Assembly: GCF_020252405.1 (NCBI RefSeq)
Contig: NZ_JADCDA010000075.1
Location: forward strand, 1 to 64,000
Source: Aestuariivirga sp.
GTDB lineage: Bacteria; Pseudomonadota; Alphaproteobacteria; Rhizobiales; Aestuariivirgaceae
DNA length: 64,000 nucleotides
Reading direction: 5' to 3'
The notes below the pieces were generated by a model. That model was not told the origin of the DNA. It worked only from the letters and a program-made list of their open reading frames with translations, and searched no databases. A program made the translations under genes and the position numbers. Positions 19,856 to 31,506 of the stretch are shown piece after piece (positions within the stretch are counted from its first letter, which is position 1; every line of letters begins with the position of its first letter).

Positions 19856-20340
19856 TGTCAGAAATCCCCACTTTAACCAAGCGCAGGCTCCAGGCGCAGG
19901 TGATCGGGCCGATCTATGCCGAGATGGTGGAACAGCTCGGTCAGGAAAAGGCGGCGGCCATCCTCGACGCCGCGATCAGCAAGGCGGCGGTGGCCGAGGG
20001 GCGATATTTCGCCGGGAAAACCGGCGGCCAGACCTCCATGGCCGAATTCATCAAGCTCTACGAGCACTGGACGGCGGACGGGGCACTGGAAATGAAGGTG
20101 CTGAAGGCGGATGACACGTCCTTCGATTTTGACATCACCCGCTGCCGCTATGCCGAGACCTACAAGGAGATGGGTCTGGGCAAGATCGGTCACCTGCTGT
20201 CCTGCAACCGCGACGGGACTTTCTGCGAGGGCTATGACCCCAACATCGTCCTGGAGCGCAAGCAGACCATTATGGAAGGTGCTTCCTGCTGCACCTTCCG
20301 CTACCGCTACAAGGGAGCGGCCGGGCAGGACGTGGAGTGA
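19855..20340 (+). CDS. L-2-amino-thiazoline-4-carboxylic acid hydrolase-like protein
   Basis: The 161-residue product resembles the family named after the enzyme that opens L-2-amino-delta2-thiazoline-4-carboxylate on the way to cysteine. The recognisable part is the C-terminal half with LSCNRDGTFCEGY and GASCCTFRYR, including closely spaced Cys residues; the N-terminal half is helical. It overlaps the tpiA stop by one base (TAATG), so it is co-translated with tpiA, although its function has no obvious link to glycolysis. It may have another substrate. The identification is from memory of the family and is moderate. Confidence 0.65.
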   Translation: MSEIPTLTKRRLQAQVIGPIYAEMVEQLGQEKAAAILDAAISKAAVAEGRYFAGKTGGQTSMAEFIKLYEHWTADGALEMKVLKADDTSFDFDITRCRYAETYKEMGLGKIGHLLSCNRDGTFCEGYDPNIVLERKQTIMEGASCCTFRYRYKGAAGQDVE

Positions 20341-20368
20341 CTAAAAGCGGGTGTTCAGAAAATAGTCC

Positions 20369-20397
20369 TTGACAGCGCGCGCTCGATGTGCTAGAAA
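20369..20397 (+). promoter_or_regulatory. Sigma-70-type promoter of secG
   Basis: A perfect TTGACA (20369-20374) and TAGAAA (20392-20397) are separated by 17 bases. They lie downstream of the ATC-hydrolase-like gene, so secG can be transcribed independently of tpiA. A leader of about 105 bases precedes the secG ATG. Confidence 0.65.
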
Positions 20398-20512
20398 GGC
20401 GCATCATCCTGAAATCTCCTCACTCTACCCCGGCCAGCCCCTGCCGGTTGCTTTCCCCGGATGAAGCGGGTAAAGCCAGCCCGCAATTTGATCGGAAAAA
20501 CCCGGAACGCCC

Positions 20513-20887
20513 ATGGAAACCGTCATTCTCGTCATTCACCTCGTTGTTGCCCTGTCGCTGACCGGCGTGGTGTTGCTGCAGCGCTCGGAGGGCGGTGCGC
20601 TGGGAATCGGCGGTGGCGGCGGCTCGGGGGGCAATTTGTTCACGGCGCGCGGTGCCGGCAATGCGCTGACGCGGACCACGGCCTGGCTGGCGGTGGCCTT
20701 CTTCTCGACCTCGATCGCCCTCACGGTGATCGCCACCCACCGCGTGTCCGGCTCGGTGATCGACAACGTGACGCCGCCGGCCGCCACAGGCCCGGAGCAG
20801 GCCAAGCCCGTGCCAGGCGATTCCCCGGTGCTGCCCAAACTGGCGCCCGCCGCGCCGGCCCAGCCGCAGGTTCCAGTCAGCCCGTAA
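20513..20887 (+). CDS. secG: Preprotein translocase subunit SecG
   Basis: SecG is the small membrane subunit of the SecYEG protein-export channel. Two membrane helices (about residues 3-22 and 58-78) flank a cytoplasmic loop with the conserved LLQRSEGGALGIGGGGG and then GNLFTARGAGNALTRTTAWLA. A Pro/Ala-rich tail follows and gives 124 residues, as often seen in alphaproteobacteria. It has its own promoter upstream and a strong terminator downstream. Confidence 0.95.
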   Translation: METVILVIHLVVALSLTGVVLLQRSEGGALGIGGGGGSGGNLFTARGAGNALTRTTAWLAVAFFSTSIALTVIATHRVSGSVIDNVTPPAATGPEQAKPVPGDSPVLPKLAPAAPAQPQVPVSP

Positions 20888-20913
20888 GGCCACGTATTTA
20901 TTGATTTATCCAC

Positions 20914-20942
20914 AAAGCCCGGAAACGCTGTTTCCGGGCTTT
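20914..20942 (+). terminator. Rho-independent-type terminator after secG
   Basis: AAAGCCCGGAAAC and GTTTCCGGGCTTT form a perfect 13-bp stem with a 3-base loop, ending in T residues. It lies 27 bases after the secG stop and separates secG from pyrG. Confidence 0.8.
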
Positions 20943-20970
20943 CCAATGTGATGTGAAGCAGATAGGGTGA

Positions 20971-22605
<1,635 letters not shown>

Positions 22606-22609
22606 CCCG

Positions 22610-24970
22610 ATGCGCGCGGCACGCATCCTGCTGGGGGCGCTGCTTGCGCTGTGCCTTGCGGTTTCCGCGGGCTTTGCGCTCGACCGCGCCATCATCGGCG
22701 AGACGGACCGCGCGCTGCAGCAGCTGCGCATCGACCTCGACGGCGCGGGCATGCAGCTGCGGAGGCCCAACCTCAGCGACAAGGAACTCGCCAGCCTCAA
22801 GGTCACGCTCGAAAAGATCCGAACCACGGCGGCGGACAGGTCGATCAAGCTGCTTGGTCCGCTGGGAGAGGTGACGCAGCAGCTGAACTCGCTGGGCGCC
22901 GCGCCCGCCGCCGGCCAGAAGGAGGATGAGGGCGTCGCCCAATCGCGCGCCGACCTCACGGCAACGCGTGACAGGCTGCAAAGCCTCAAGGCGCAGCTCG
23001 ACGTGGTCACCGTCGAGGCCGAGCAGCTTTCGAGGTCGGTGTCGAGCATACAGCGAAACCAGTTCTTCGGCCGCATCTTCGACCGCACCCGGTCCGTGTT
23101 CAACCCGCAGCTCTGGTATGACCTGGTGGCGGGCGTGGGCGTGCTGTTCACCGGTCTGTCGCTGATGCTGCGCAACTGGTGGGCGGACGTATCGCAGACG
23201 GCGCAGCCGCTGGGGCTGCTGATGATCCCGGTTTTCGTCACTGCGTTTGCTTTTGCCTTCCGGCTTCTCAAGCGGTTCTTCGCGCGCTGGCTGACGGGCT
23301 ACAAGGCTTCGGTCCGCCCCATCGACAACATGACCCGGCTGTGGATCATCCTGCGCGCCCTGATGGTGACCCTGGCGGCGCTGGCGATCCTGTTCTTGCC
23401 GATCCGCTTCGCGCTGGAGACGAGCGGCTATTTCAGCGATGCAACGCCGCGCATGGTGATGCTGTGGGAGGCGGTGCGCGACACGGTGTTCACCACCATC
23501 TTCTATTACGTGCTCGGACGGCGCATGGCGGCCCCCGGACGCCCCGAGATCCGCATTGTCAACATGGACGAACGGTCGGCCCGGCGGTTCGCCTGGCTGG
23601 TGGGCCTCACGGCCTTCGCCGCCACCTTCAACAAGCAGTTCGGCCAGATCTCGGCCGGCATGTATCTGAGCCTCAACTACACGCAGGGGCAGTCGGCGCT
23701 GGGCGCGCTCATCCTGCTGGTGCTGACGAGCCTCGTGCTGCTGGCGCTGCGCAAACAGCCGGGCCTTCCGCAGGAGGATAAGCGGCGCTTCTATTTCGGC
23801 TGGGCCACCAGGCTGGCACCCCTCGTGTGGGCGCTGATCTTCGTCGGCTTCGCGGCGCTGGCCACGGGCTATCTGGCGCTCGGCGACTACATCGCTCACC
23901 AGATCGTGCGCACCGCCATGGTCGTGACGCTGGTGTTCCTGGTCTATTACCTGCTCGACGCCATGGTGCAGGCGAGCTTCGATCCGCAGTCGAATTTCGG
24001 CACCTTCCTTCGCCGCATCACCGGGCTTGGCGAACGCGCCATCGAGCGGCTGGGCCTGATGTTCCGCACCATGGTCGATCTCGTGCTGGTGATCGTCGGC
24101 GTGCCCACCCTGCTGCTGCTGTGGACGCTGAACTGGGTCGACATGCGGGGCCTTCTCACCACCCTCTCCCTCGGCATCACCATCGGCGACGTCACCATCC
24201 TGCCGGGAACGCTCGCCATCATGCTGGCGATTCTGGTTCTCGGCGTCATCGCCACCAAGCTGTTCAACAGCTGGCTCGATCGCCGCATCCTGTCGGACAC
24301 GCGGATCAAGAAAGGCGTGCAGGATTCGATCCTCACGGGATCGCGCTATATCGGATACCTCCTCGCGGGCGTCTTCGCGCTCACGGCGGCGGGCGTCGAT
24401 TTCTCCAGCCTCGCCATCATCGCCGGCGCGCTCGGCCTCGGTATCGGTCTCGGCCTGCAGTCGATCATCAACAACTTCGTCTCGGGCGTCATCCTGCTGG
24501 CCGAGCGGCCGATCCGGGTGGGCGACTGGGTGTCGCTGCCGGAGGGCGAGGGCATTGTCAGGCGCATCAACGTGCGGTCGACCGAGATCGAGACCTTCGA
24601 TTCCTGTTCGATCATTCTGCCGAATTCGGCTCTGGTCACCGAAGCCGTCAAGAACTGGACCCACAATGACGACATGGGCCGCTTCTCGGTCGACGTGGTG
24701 GTCGACTACGACACGGACGCCGAGGTGATGCGGAAACTGCTGCTCGACACCGCGAGGGCCCACCCCAAGGTTCTGAAGCATCCCGCCCCCGTGGTTCTGC
24801 TGACCAGCTTCGGCAAGAACGGCCTCGAATTCGTGGTCCGGGCCTTCGTCGCCGACGTGCTGACGGGCGCCCAGGTCGCAAGCGACATCCGCTTCGCTCT
24901 TTTGTCGCAATTCCGCGGCATGGGCATAACCATTGCCCAGGCCGTGCCGGTGGTGCAGGCGGCGAAGTGA
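22610..24970 (+). CDS. MscS-family mechanosensitive channel with DUF3772-type periplasmic domain
   Basis: This large inner-membrane channel has 786 residues. A signal peptide (residues 1-23) is followed by a helical periplasmic region of about 150 residues rich in Leu, Arg and Gln (DUF3772-like). Then come roughly ten membrane segments. The C-terminal MscS core contains the pore helix, rich in Gly and Ala (IIAGALGLGIGLGLQSIINNF), and the beta domain (PIRVGDWVSLPEGEG). Such large MscS proteins relieve osmotic stress. It sits between pyrG and the thioesterase with minimal gaps, so it is probably co-transcribed with essential genes. Confidence 0.88.
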   Translation: MRAARILLGALLALCLAVSAGFALDRAIIGETDRALQQLRIDLDGAGMQLRRPNLSDKELASLKVTLEKIRTTAADRSIKLLGPLGEVTQQLNSLGAAPAAGQKEDEGVAQSRADLTATRDRLQSLKAQLDVVTVEAEQLSRSVSSIQRNQFFGRIFDRTRSVFNPQLWYDLVAGVGVLFTGLSLMLRNWWADVSQTAQPLGLLMIPVFVTAFAFAFRLLKRFFARWLTGYKASVRPIDNMTRLWIILRALMVTLAALAILFLPIRFALETSGYFSDATPRMVMLWEAVRDTVFTTIFYYVLGRRMAAPGRPEIRIVNMDERSARRFAWLVGLTAFAATFNKQFGQISAGMYLSLNYTQGQSALGALILLVLTSLVLLALRKQPGLPQEDKRRFYFGWATRLAPLVWALIFVGFAALATGYLALGDYIAHQIVRTAMVVTLVFLVYYLLDAMVQASFDPQSNFGTFLRRITGLGERAIERLGLMFRTMVDLVLVIVGVPTLLLLWTLNWVDMRGLLTTLSLGITIGDVTILPGTLAIMLAILVLGVIATKLFNSWLDRRILSDTRIKKGVQDSILTGSRYIGYLLAGVFALTAAGVDFSSLAIIAGALGLGIGLGLQSIINNFVSGVILLAERPIRVGDWVSLPEGEGIVRRINVRSTEIETFDSCSIILPNSALVTEAVKNWTHNDDMGRFSVDVVVDYDTDAEVMRKLLLDTARAHPKVLKHPAPVVLLTSFGKNGLEFVVRAFVADVLTGAQVASDIRFALLSQFRGMGITIAQAVPVVQAAK

Positions 24971-25431
24971 CGGGACATATGGACACCCAGGGCAGCAAGA
25001 CCCCTCCGCAAAGCGGGCTCGACCATCTCCGCCAGCTGCTGCAGGGCTGGCATGGCTCGGCCATGGCCGAAACGTTGAATTTCCGCCTCATTGCGGTCGA
25101 CGACGGCACGGCCACTTTCGAGGCCTTCCCATCGCCCAAGTTCTATAACCCGCAGATGCGCATGCATGGCGGCTATGCGGCGACGCTGATCGACTCGGCC
25201 ACCGGCTGCGCGGTGCAGACCAAGCTGCCCGCCGGAACCGGCTATGGCACGATCGAGCTCAAGGTGAACTACGTCGGCAAGATCGACGCCTCGGTGACGC
25301 GCCTCATCTGCACCGGCACGGTGATCCATGCCGGCCGCATCATGCTGACGGCGGAAGCGAAGCTCACCGGCGACAACGGCAAACTCTACGCCCATGGCTC
25401 GGGCACATTCCTGGTGTATCCCACGAAATGA
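24967..25431 (+). CDS. PaaI-type hotdog-fold thioesterase
   Basis: A single hotdog domain of about 150 residues contains the PaaI-family signature [18 protein letters not shown], and later [13 protein letters not shown]. Such enzymes hydrolyse acyl-CoA thioesters; the substrate is unknown. A GTG start overlaps the channel gene stop (GTGA), which favours translational coupling. An ATG 12 bases later (24979) is the alternative start. Its end overlaps kdsA by 4 bases. Confidence 0.83.
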   Translation: MTGHMDTQGSKTPPQSGLDHLRQLLQGWHGSAMAETLNFRLIAVDDGTATFEAFPSPKFYNPQMRMHGGYAATLIDSATGCAVQTKLPAGTGYGTIELKVNYVGKIDASVTRLICTGTVIHAGRIMLTAEAKLTGDNGKLYAHGSGTFLVYPTK

Positions 25432-26258
25432 CTCCCAACAGCATCGTCTCCGCCACCAACGTCAGTTTCAGCAACAGCCTCCCGATCTCGCTCATCGCCG
25501 GCCCCTGCCAGATGGAGAGCCGCGACCATGCCTTCATGATGGCGGAGAGGCTCAAGGAGATCTGCACCCGCCTCGGCATCGGGCTGGTCTACAAATCGAG
25601 TTTCGACAAGGCCAACCGGACCAGCCTCCAGGGCCGGCGCGGCATGGGGCTTGAAAAATCGCTCGCCGTCTTCGCCGACCTGCGCAAGGAACTGGGCCTC
25701 GCCCTGCTCACCGACGTGCATGAGAGAGGCCAGTGCGCCGAGGTGGCGACCGTGGTGGACATTCTGCAGATCCCGGCCTTCCTCTGCCGCCAGACGGACC
25801 TGCTGATCGCGGCGGCCGAAACGGGCCGGGCCGTGAACGTCAAGAAGGGCCAGTTTCTGGCGCCATGGGACATGAAGAACGTTCTGTCCAAGATCGTCGA
25901 CAGCGGCAATCCCAACGTTCTGCTCACCGAACGCGGCGCGTCCTTCGGCTACAACACGCTGGTCTCCGACATGCGCGCACTGCCGGTCATGGCGGCGACC
26001 GGCGCACCGGTGATCTTCGACGCCACCCATTCGGTGCAGCAGCCGGGAGGCCAGGGCGCCTCGTCGGGCGGTGAGCGCCGCATGGTGCCGGTGCTGGCGC
26101 GCGCTGCCGTGGCCGTGGGTGTGGCCGGCGTGTTCATCGAAACCCACCAGGACCCGGACAATGCGCCCTCCGACGGCCCCAACATGGTGCCGATCGGCCA
26201 GATGGAAGGGTTGCTGCGGACGCTGATGGCGCTGGACAGGGTGGCGAAGGCGGTTTGA
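25428..26258 (+). CDS. kdsA: 3-deoxy-D-manno-octulosonate 8-phosphate synthase (KDO8P synthase)
   Basis: KdsA condenses phosphoenolpyruvate with arabinose-5-phosphate for lipopolysaccharide Kdo. The 276-residue barrel shows IAGPCQMES near the start, [28 protein letters not shown] and [12 protein letters not shown]. Cys27 occupies the position that is Asn in the metal-independent E. coli enzyme, so this is probably the metal-dependent class. It overlaps the thioesterase by 4 bases and precedes eno, which makes its substrate PEP. Confidence 0.95.
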   Translation: MTPNSIVSATNVSFSNSLPISLIAGPCQMESRDHAFMMAERLKEICTRLGIGLVYKSSFDKANRTSLQGRRGMGLEKSLAVFADLRKELGLALLTDVHERGQCAEVATVVDILQIPAFLCRQTDLLIAAAETGRAVNVKKGQFLAPWDMKNVLSKIVDSGNPNVLLTERGASFGYNTLVSDMRALPVMAATGAPVIFDATHSVQQPGGQGASSGGERRMVPVLARAAVAVGVAGVFIETHQDPDNAPSDGPNMVPIGQMEGLLRTLMALDRVAKAV

Positions 26259-26283
26259 TGCCGTCATCCCTCCCGCATCCGTC

Positions 26284-28276
<1,993 letters not shown>

Positions 28277-28280
<4 letters not shown>

Positions 28281-29203
28281 GCCTTCGAATTCCTGACCGC
28301 GAAGATGCCGGCCGCGATGATGATGACGGTGCCGGTCACCGTCGTCCAGCGCGGGATTTCCGCGAAGAACAGGAAGCCCCAGAGCGGCACCCAGAACATG
28401 CCGGTATATTCGAACACCGTGACAAGATTGGCCCGCGCCAGACGATAGGCGTGGGTGAGCAGCGTCATGCCCAGCGCGGCGATGACGCCGCACAGGCCCA
28501 TGAGAAGGAGATCGCGCAGGTCCGGCACGGCCCAGGGCCTGACCAGGAATTCGAGGCTCGGATGCGCGGCATGGGTGACGCCAAGCAGGTGGAAGGCGAG
28601 GGCGACGCCCGCCGCAGCCACCATGTAGACGGCGTTGACGTAGAAGGCCATGACGGTGGTGGGCTCATCCGCGCTGTAGCGCCGCGCCAGCACCATGGAA
28701 AGCGCATAGGCCGCGGCGCTGAACAGGCTCAGCAGGGCTGCCGGCTCAAACAGGCCAGTGCCCGGGCGCAGAATGATGAGCACGCCCACGAAGCCCGCGA
28801 TCACCGCCCCCCAGGCCTTGAGCGTCACCTTCTCGCGCAGGAAAAGCGCGGCGAGGATGGTGACGAAAATCGGCGAGGTGAAGAACAGCGCCACCGCCTC
28901 GGCCAGCGGCAGCGCCGGGAAGGCCATGTAATAGGTGGTGTAGGAGGTGAGGAGGATCAGGCCGCGCGCCACGAGCAGTTTCCAGTTTTTCGTGCGCAGC
29001 GCCTGCGGCCCCTTCTCGGCCCACACCATGGCGAAGAGGATGGGAAGCCCCACGACGGAGCGCAGCATGATGGCCAGCGTCACCGCATGGCTGCCGCTCA
29101 GACCCTTAAGGATCGCATCCTGGGCGGAGAACACCAGCACACCGGCGCAGAGCGAGACAACGCCCACGAGGTTGCGGTTCATGGCGGGGGAGGGCTGAGT
29201 CAT
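28277..29203 (-). CDS. DMT-superfamily (EamA) transporter
   Basis: This inner-membrane protein of 308 residues has about ten membrane helices arranged as two EamA repeats (first from about residue 8, second from about 160). Each repeat ends with a Pro-rich turn and a strongly hydrophobic helix, such as AVIAGFVGVLIILRPG near 140. EamA proteins usually export amino acids or other small metabolites; the substrate here is unknown. A second EamA gene lies just upstream on the same strand, suggesting a duplicated or two-component exporter. Confidence 0.87.
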
Positions 29204-29254
29204 GCACCCACCTTGGCGGGCAGCGGGGGCGGCTGCCAGCCGGGGCGCGGCATT

Positions 29255-29395
29255 TCAGGTCTGCTTGCGGCGTTTGGCGCCATTCCGCGGCGGCGGTGAG
29301 TGGCCGGATGCCCCTGACCACGCCCTTCTGCCGCACCAACGGGTCATGCTCAGGCTCTCGATCTGGGGCATGGCGGCGAACGCGACGGTCTTCAT
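29255..29395 (-). CDS. Possible small protein (46 residues) coupled to a DMT transporter gene
   Basis: An ATG overlaps the stop of the upstream EamA gene by 4 bases (ATGA) and opens a 46-residue frame, rich in Arg, Ser, Pro and Trp. It is not recognised. The overlap is the only support; the sequence could equally be spacer between the two transporter genes. Confidence 0.25.
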   Translation of the reverse strand: MKTVAFAAMPQIESLSMTRWCGRRAWSGASGHSPPPRNGAKRRKQT

Positions 29396-30261
29396 GCCCG
29401 TCGTTCCCCCGAAAAGATGTAAAGCCCGGAGCCGATGATGAGCGCAGCACCCGCCCAGGTCCACAGGTCCGGCCAGTCGCCCCAGATGACGAAGCCAAAA
29501 AACGTCGCCCATATCAGCGATGAATAGGAGAAGGGGGCCACAACGGAGGCGGGCGCCGCGCGGAAGGCGCGGATGAGGAACAAATGGCCGAGGCCACCTG
29601 CGACGCCGGTGCCCACCAGCAGCAGCCAGTCGAAGCCGGTGGGCCAGGACCAGAACCACGGCGCCAGAACGCTGGTCACCGCCGCACCAGCCGTGGCGGT
29701 GTAGAGGAGGGAGGTCAGCGGGTCGTCACCGCGCACGCGCCGCGTGAGGATTTGGTAGTTGGCATTGAGCATGGCGGCGGCGAGCAGGAACAGCACGCCG
29801 GCGCCATGGGCCCCCATGTCCTCCTGCCAGGGCCTGACCACGATCACGACGCCGAGGAAGCCCAGGAGCACGCCGGTCCAGCGCCGCAGCCCCACCTTCT
29901 CGCCCAGCAGCGGGATGGCCAGCACCGTCACCAGCACCGGGTTGAGGAACATGATGGTGGTGGCGGTGGCCAGCGGCACGGTGCGAATGCCGGCGTTGAA
30001 CATTCCGGTCGTCAACATCAGGAACACCGAGCGCAGCAGTTGCTGCTTCGGGTGGCCGCTGACGGCAAGCTGGCCGATGCGCGGTCCGCAGGCAATGATC
30101 GCGACCACCGTGGCGAAGAAGAAGCGCGCCCAGGTGACCTGCACCAGCGAATAGGTCTCCATCAGGTACTTCATCATCGTATCGAGCGCGATGAAGCAGA
30201 ACATGGTGGCGAGCATCCACAAAATGCCGCGCGTCCGGTTCTCCCTCAGGTCAGGCGCCAT
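29392..30261 (-). CDS. DMT-superfamily (EamA) transporter
   Basis: This 289-residue inner-membrane protein is predicted to have ten helices in two EamA repeats. The first starts at about residue 14 with ILWMLATMFCFIALDTMMKYL and the second begins near 150. The loop HPKQQLLRSVFLMLTTGMFNAGI is characteristic of the family. It is likely a metabolite exporter of unknown substrate. It lies upstream of the other EamA gene on the same strand, separated by about 190 bases that may encode a tiny protein. Confidence 0.87.
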   Translation of the reverse strand: MAPDLRENRTRGILWMLATMFCFIALDTMMKYLMETYSLVQVTWARFFFATVVAIIACGPRIGQLAVSGHPKQQLLRSVFLMLTTGMFNAGIRTVPLATATTIMFLNPVLVTVLAIPLLGEKVGLRRWTGVLLGFLGVVIVVRPWQEDMGAHGAGVLFLLAAAMLNANYQILTRRVRGDDPLTSLLYTATAGAAVTSVLAPWFWSWPTGFDWLLLVGTGVAGGLGHLFLIRAFRAAPASVVAPFSYSSLIWATFFGFVIWGDWPDLWTWAGAALIIGSGLYIFSGERRA

Positions 30262-30348
30262 CAGAACTCCGGCGGCACGCCCGTTCCGGTCCGCCCGCCG
30301 GAGCGGGCGAAAAGGGGGCAGACCGGGCGACGGCGGCAGTGCGGGCCA

Positions 30349-31329
30349 TCAGGCGATCTTGCCGCCGAGCTCGTCCTCGATGTGGACGCGGATGATGTCC
30401 TCGAAGCTGTTCTCGGCCTCGAAGCCCAGTTCACGGCCGCGTCTCGCCTCGAAATTCCGGGGCCAGCCGGCGACGATCTTCATGATGGACTCGTCAGGCT
30501 CACGCCTGATGCGCGCCACCACCGTGTCGCCCGCCACCTTGCGCAGCGCCGCGATCTGTTCGCCCACCGTGCAGGAGACGCCGGGCAGCGTGATGTTGCG
30601 CCGCGCCCCCAGCTTCGCGGTATCCATGGCCGCCGCATGAATCAGGAAACCGGCGGCGGCGCGAGGCGACGCGTGCCAGTGGCGCACATCCTCCGGCACG
30701 GGAAGGACGGCTTCCTGCCCCGCCAGCGGTTCGCGGATGATGTTGGAGAAGAAGCCCGAGGCCGCCAGGTTCGGCTTGCCCGGGCGCACGCAGATCGTCG
30801 GGAAACGCAGCCCCACCCCATCGAAGAAGCCGCGGCGCGAATAATCCGCCAGCAGCAATTCGCAGATGGTCTTCTGCGTGCCGTAGCTGGTCAGCGGCGT
30901 GTTGAAGAATTCGTCCGGAATGGCGTCCGGGAAGGGCGCGCCGAACACCGCGATGGACGAGGTGAAGATGACCCTGGGCCTGTAGCCGCCGCTCGCCTTG
31001 CGGATCGCCTCAAACAAACAGCGCGTGCCGTCGAGATTGATGCGGTAACCCTTCGCGAAATCGGCCTCGGCCTCGCCCGAGACGATGGCCGCGAGATGGA
31101 AGATCACGCCGGGCCTCAGCGCCACCAGTTTCTCCGCCTCGCCCGGTGTCGAAAGGTCGCCGATCAAGGTTTCGACGGGAAAGGCGGAGGCAGGCGGGGG
31201 CGGCGGCAGCACCACGTCATGCCGGATGATCCTTGAGATGGGCGTATTGCCAAGCGTGCCGTCCTTCGCCAGGCGGTTGATCAGTTTGACGCCGACCATG
31301 CCGCCGCCGCCGATGACCAGAATGCTCAT
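30349..31329 (-). CDS. NAD-dependent epimerase/dehydratase family protein, probable D-erythronate dehydrogenase (DenD-like)
   Basis: An extended SDR enzyme of 326 residues begins MSILVIGGGGMVGVKL. It contains VIFHLAAIVSGEAEADF, FTSSIAVFGAPFPD, the catalytic YGTQK and LRFPTICVRPGKPN, followed by REPLAGQEAVLPVP. These match what I remember of DenD, which oxidises D-erythronate to 2-oxotetronate. The start at 31329 is supported by GGGAGAAG just upstream. The usual partners OtnK, OtnC and OtnI are not adjacent. It diverges from the flavoprotein gene across a 177-base intergenic region. Confidence 0.72.
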   Translation of the reverse strand: MSILVIGGGGMVGVKLINRLAKDGTLGNTPISRIIRHDVVLPPPPPASAFPVETLIGDLSTPGEAEKLVALRPGVIFHLAAIVSGEAEADFAKGYRINLDGTRCLFEAIRKASGGYRPRVIFTSSIAVFGAPFPDAIPDEFFNTPLTSYGTQKTICELLLADYSRRGFFDGVGLRFPTICVRPGKPNLAASGFFSNIIREPLAGQEAVLPVPEDVRHWHASPRAAAGFLIHAAAMDTAKLGARRNITLPGVSCTVGEQIAALRKVAGDTVVARIRREPDESIMKIVAGWPRNFEARRGRELGFEAENSFEDIIRVHIEDELGGKIA

Positions 31330-31506
31330 TTGGCTTCTCCCCGTAAGGTTCGCGACAATGGCGGAGTTCCGGCGGGGGAACAAGGGCTTGGGAGGCGGGG
31401 CGAGGATGCGGAGAGGGCATGGCGGCCGGTGCGGGACGTGCCGAAAGGAGGTGAATTCCGCCCTGACTTCTTCCATCATACGCCCCGCTCACAAGACGGA
31501 CTCATC

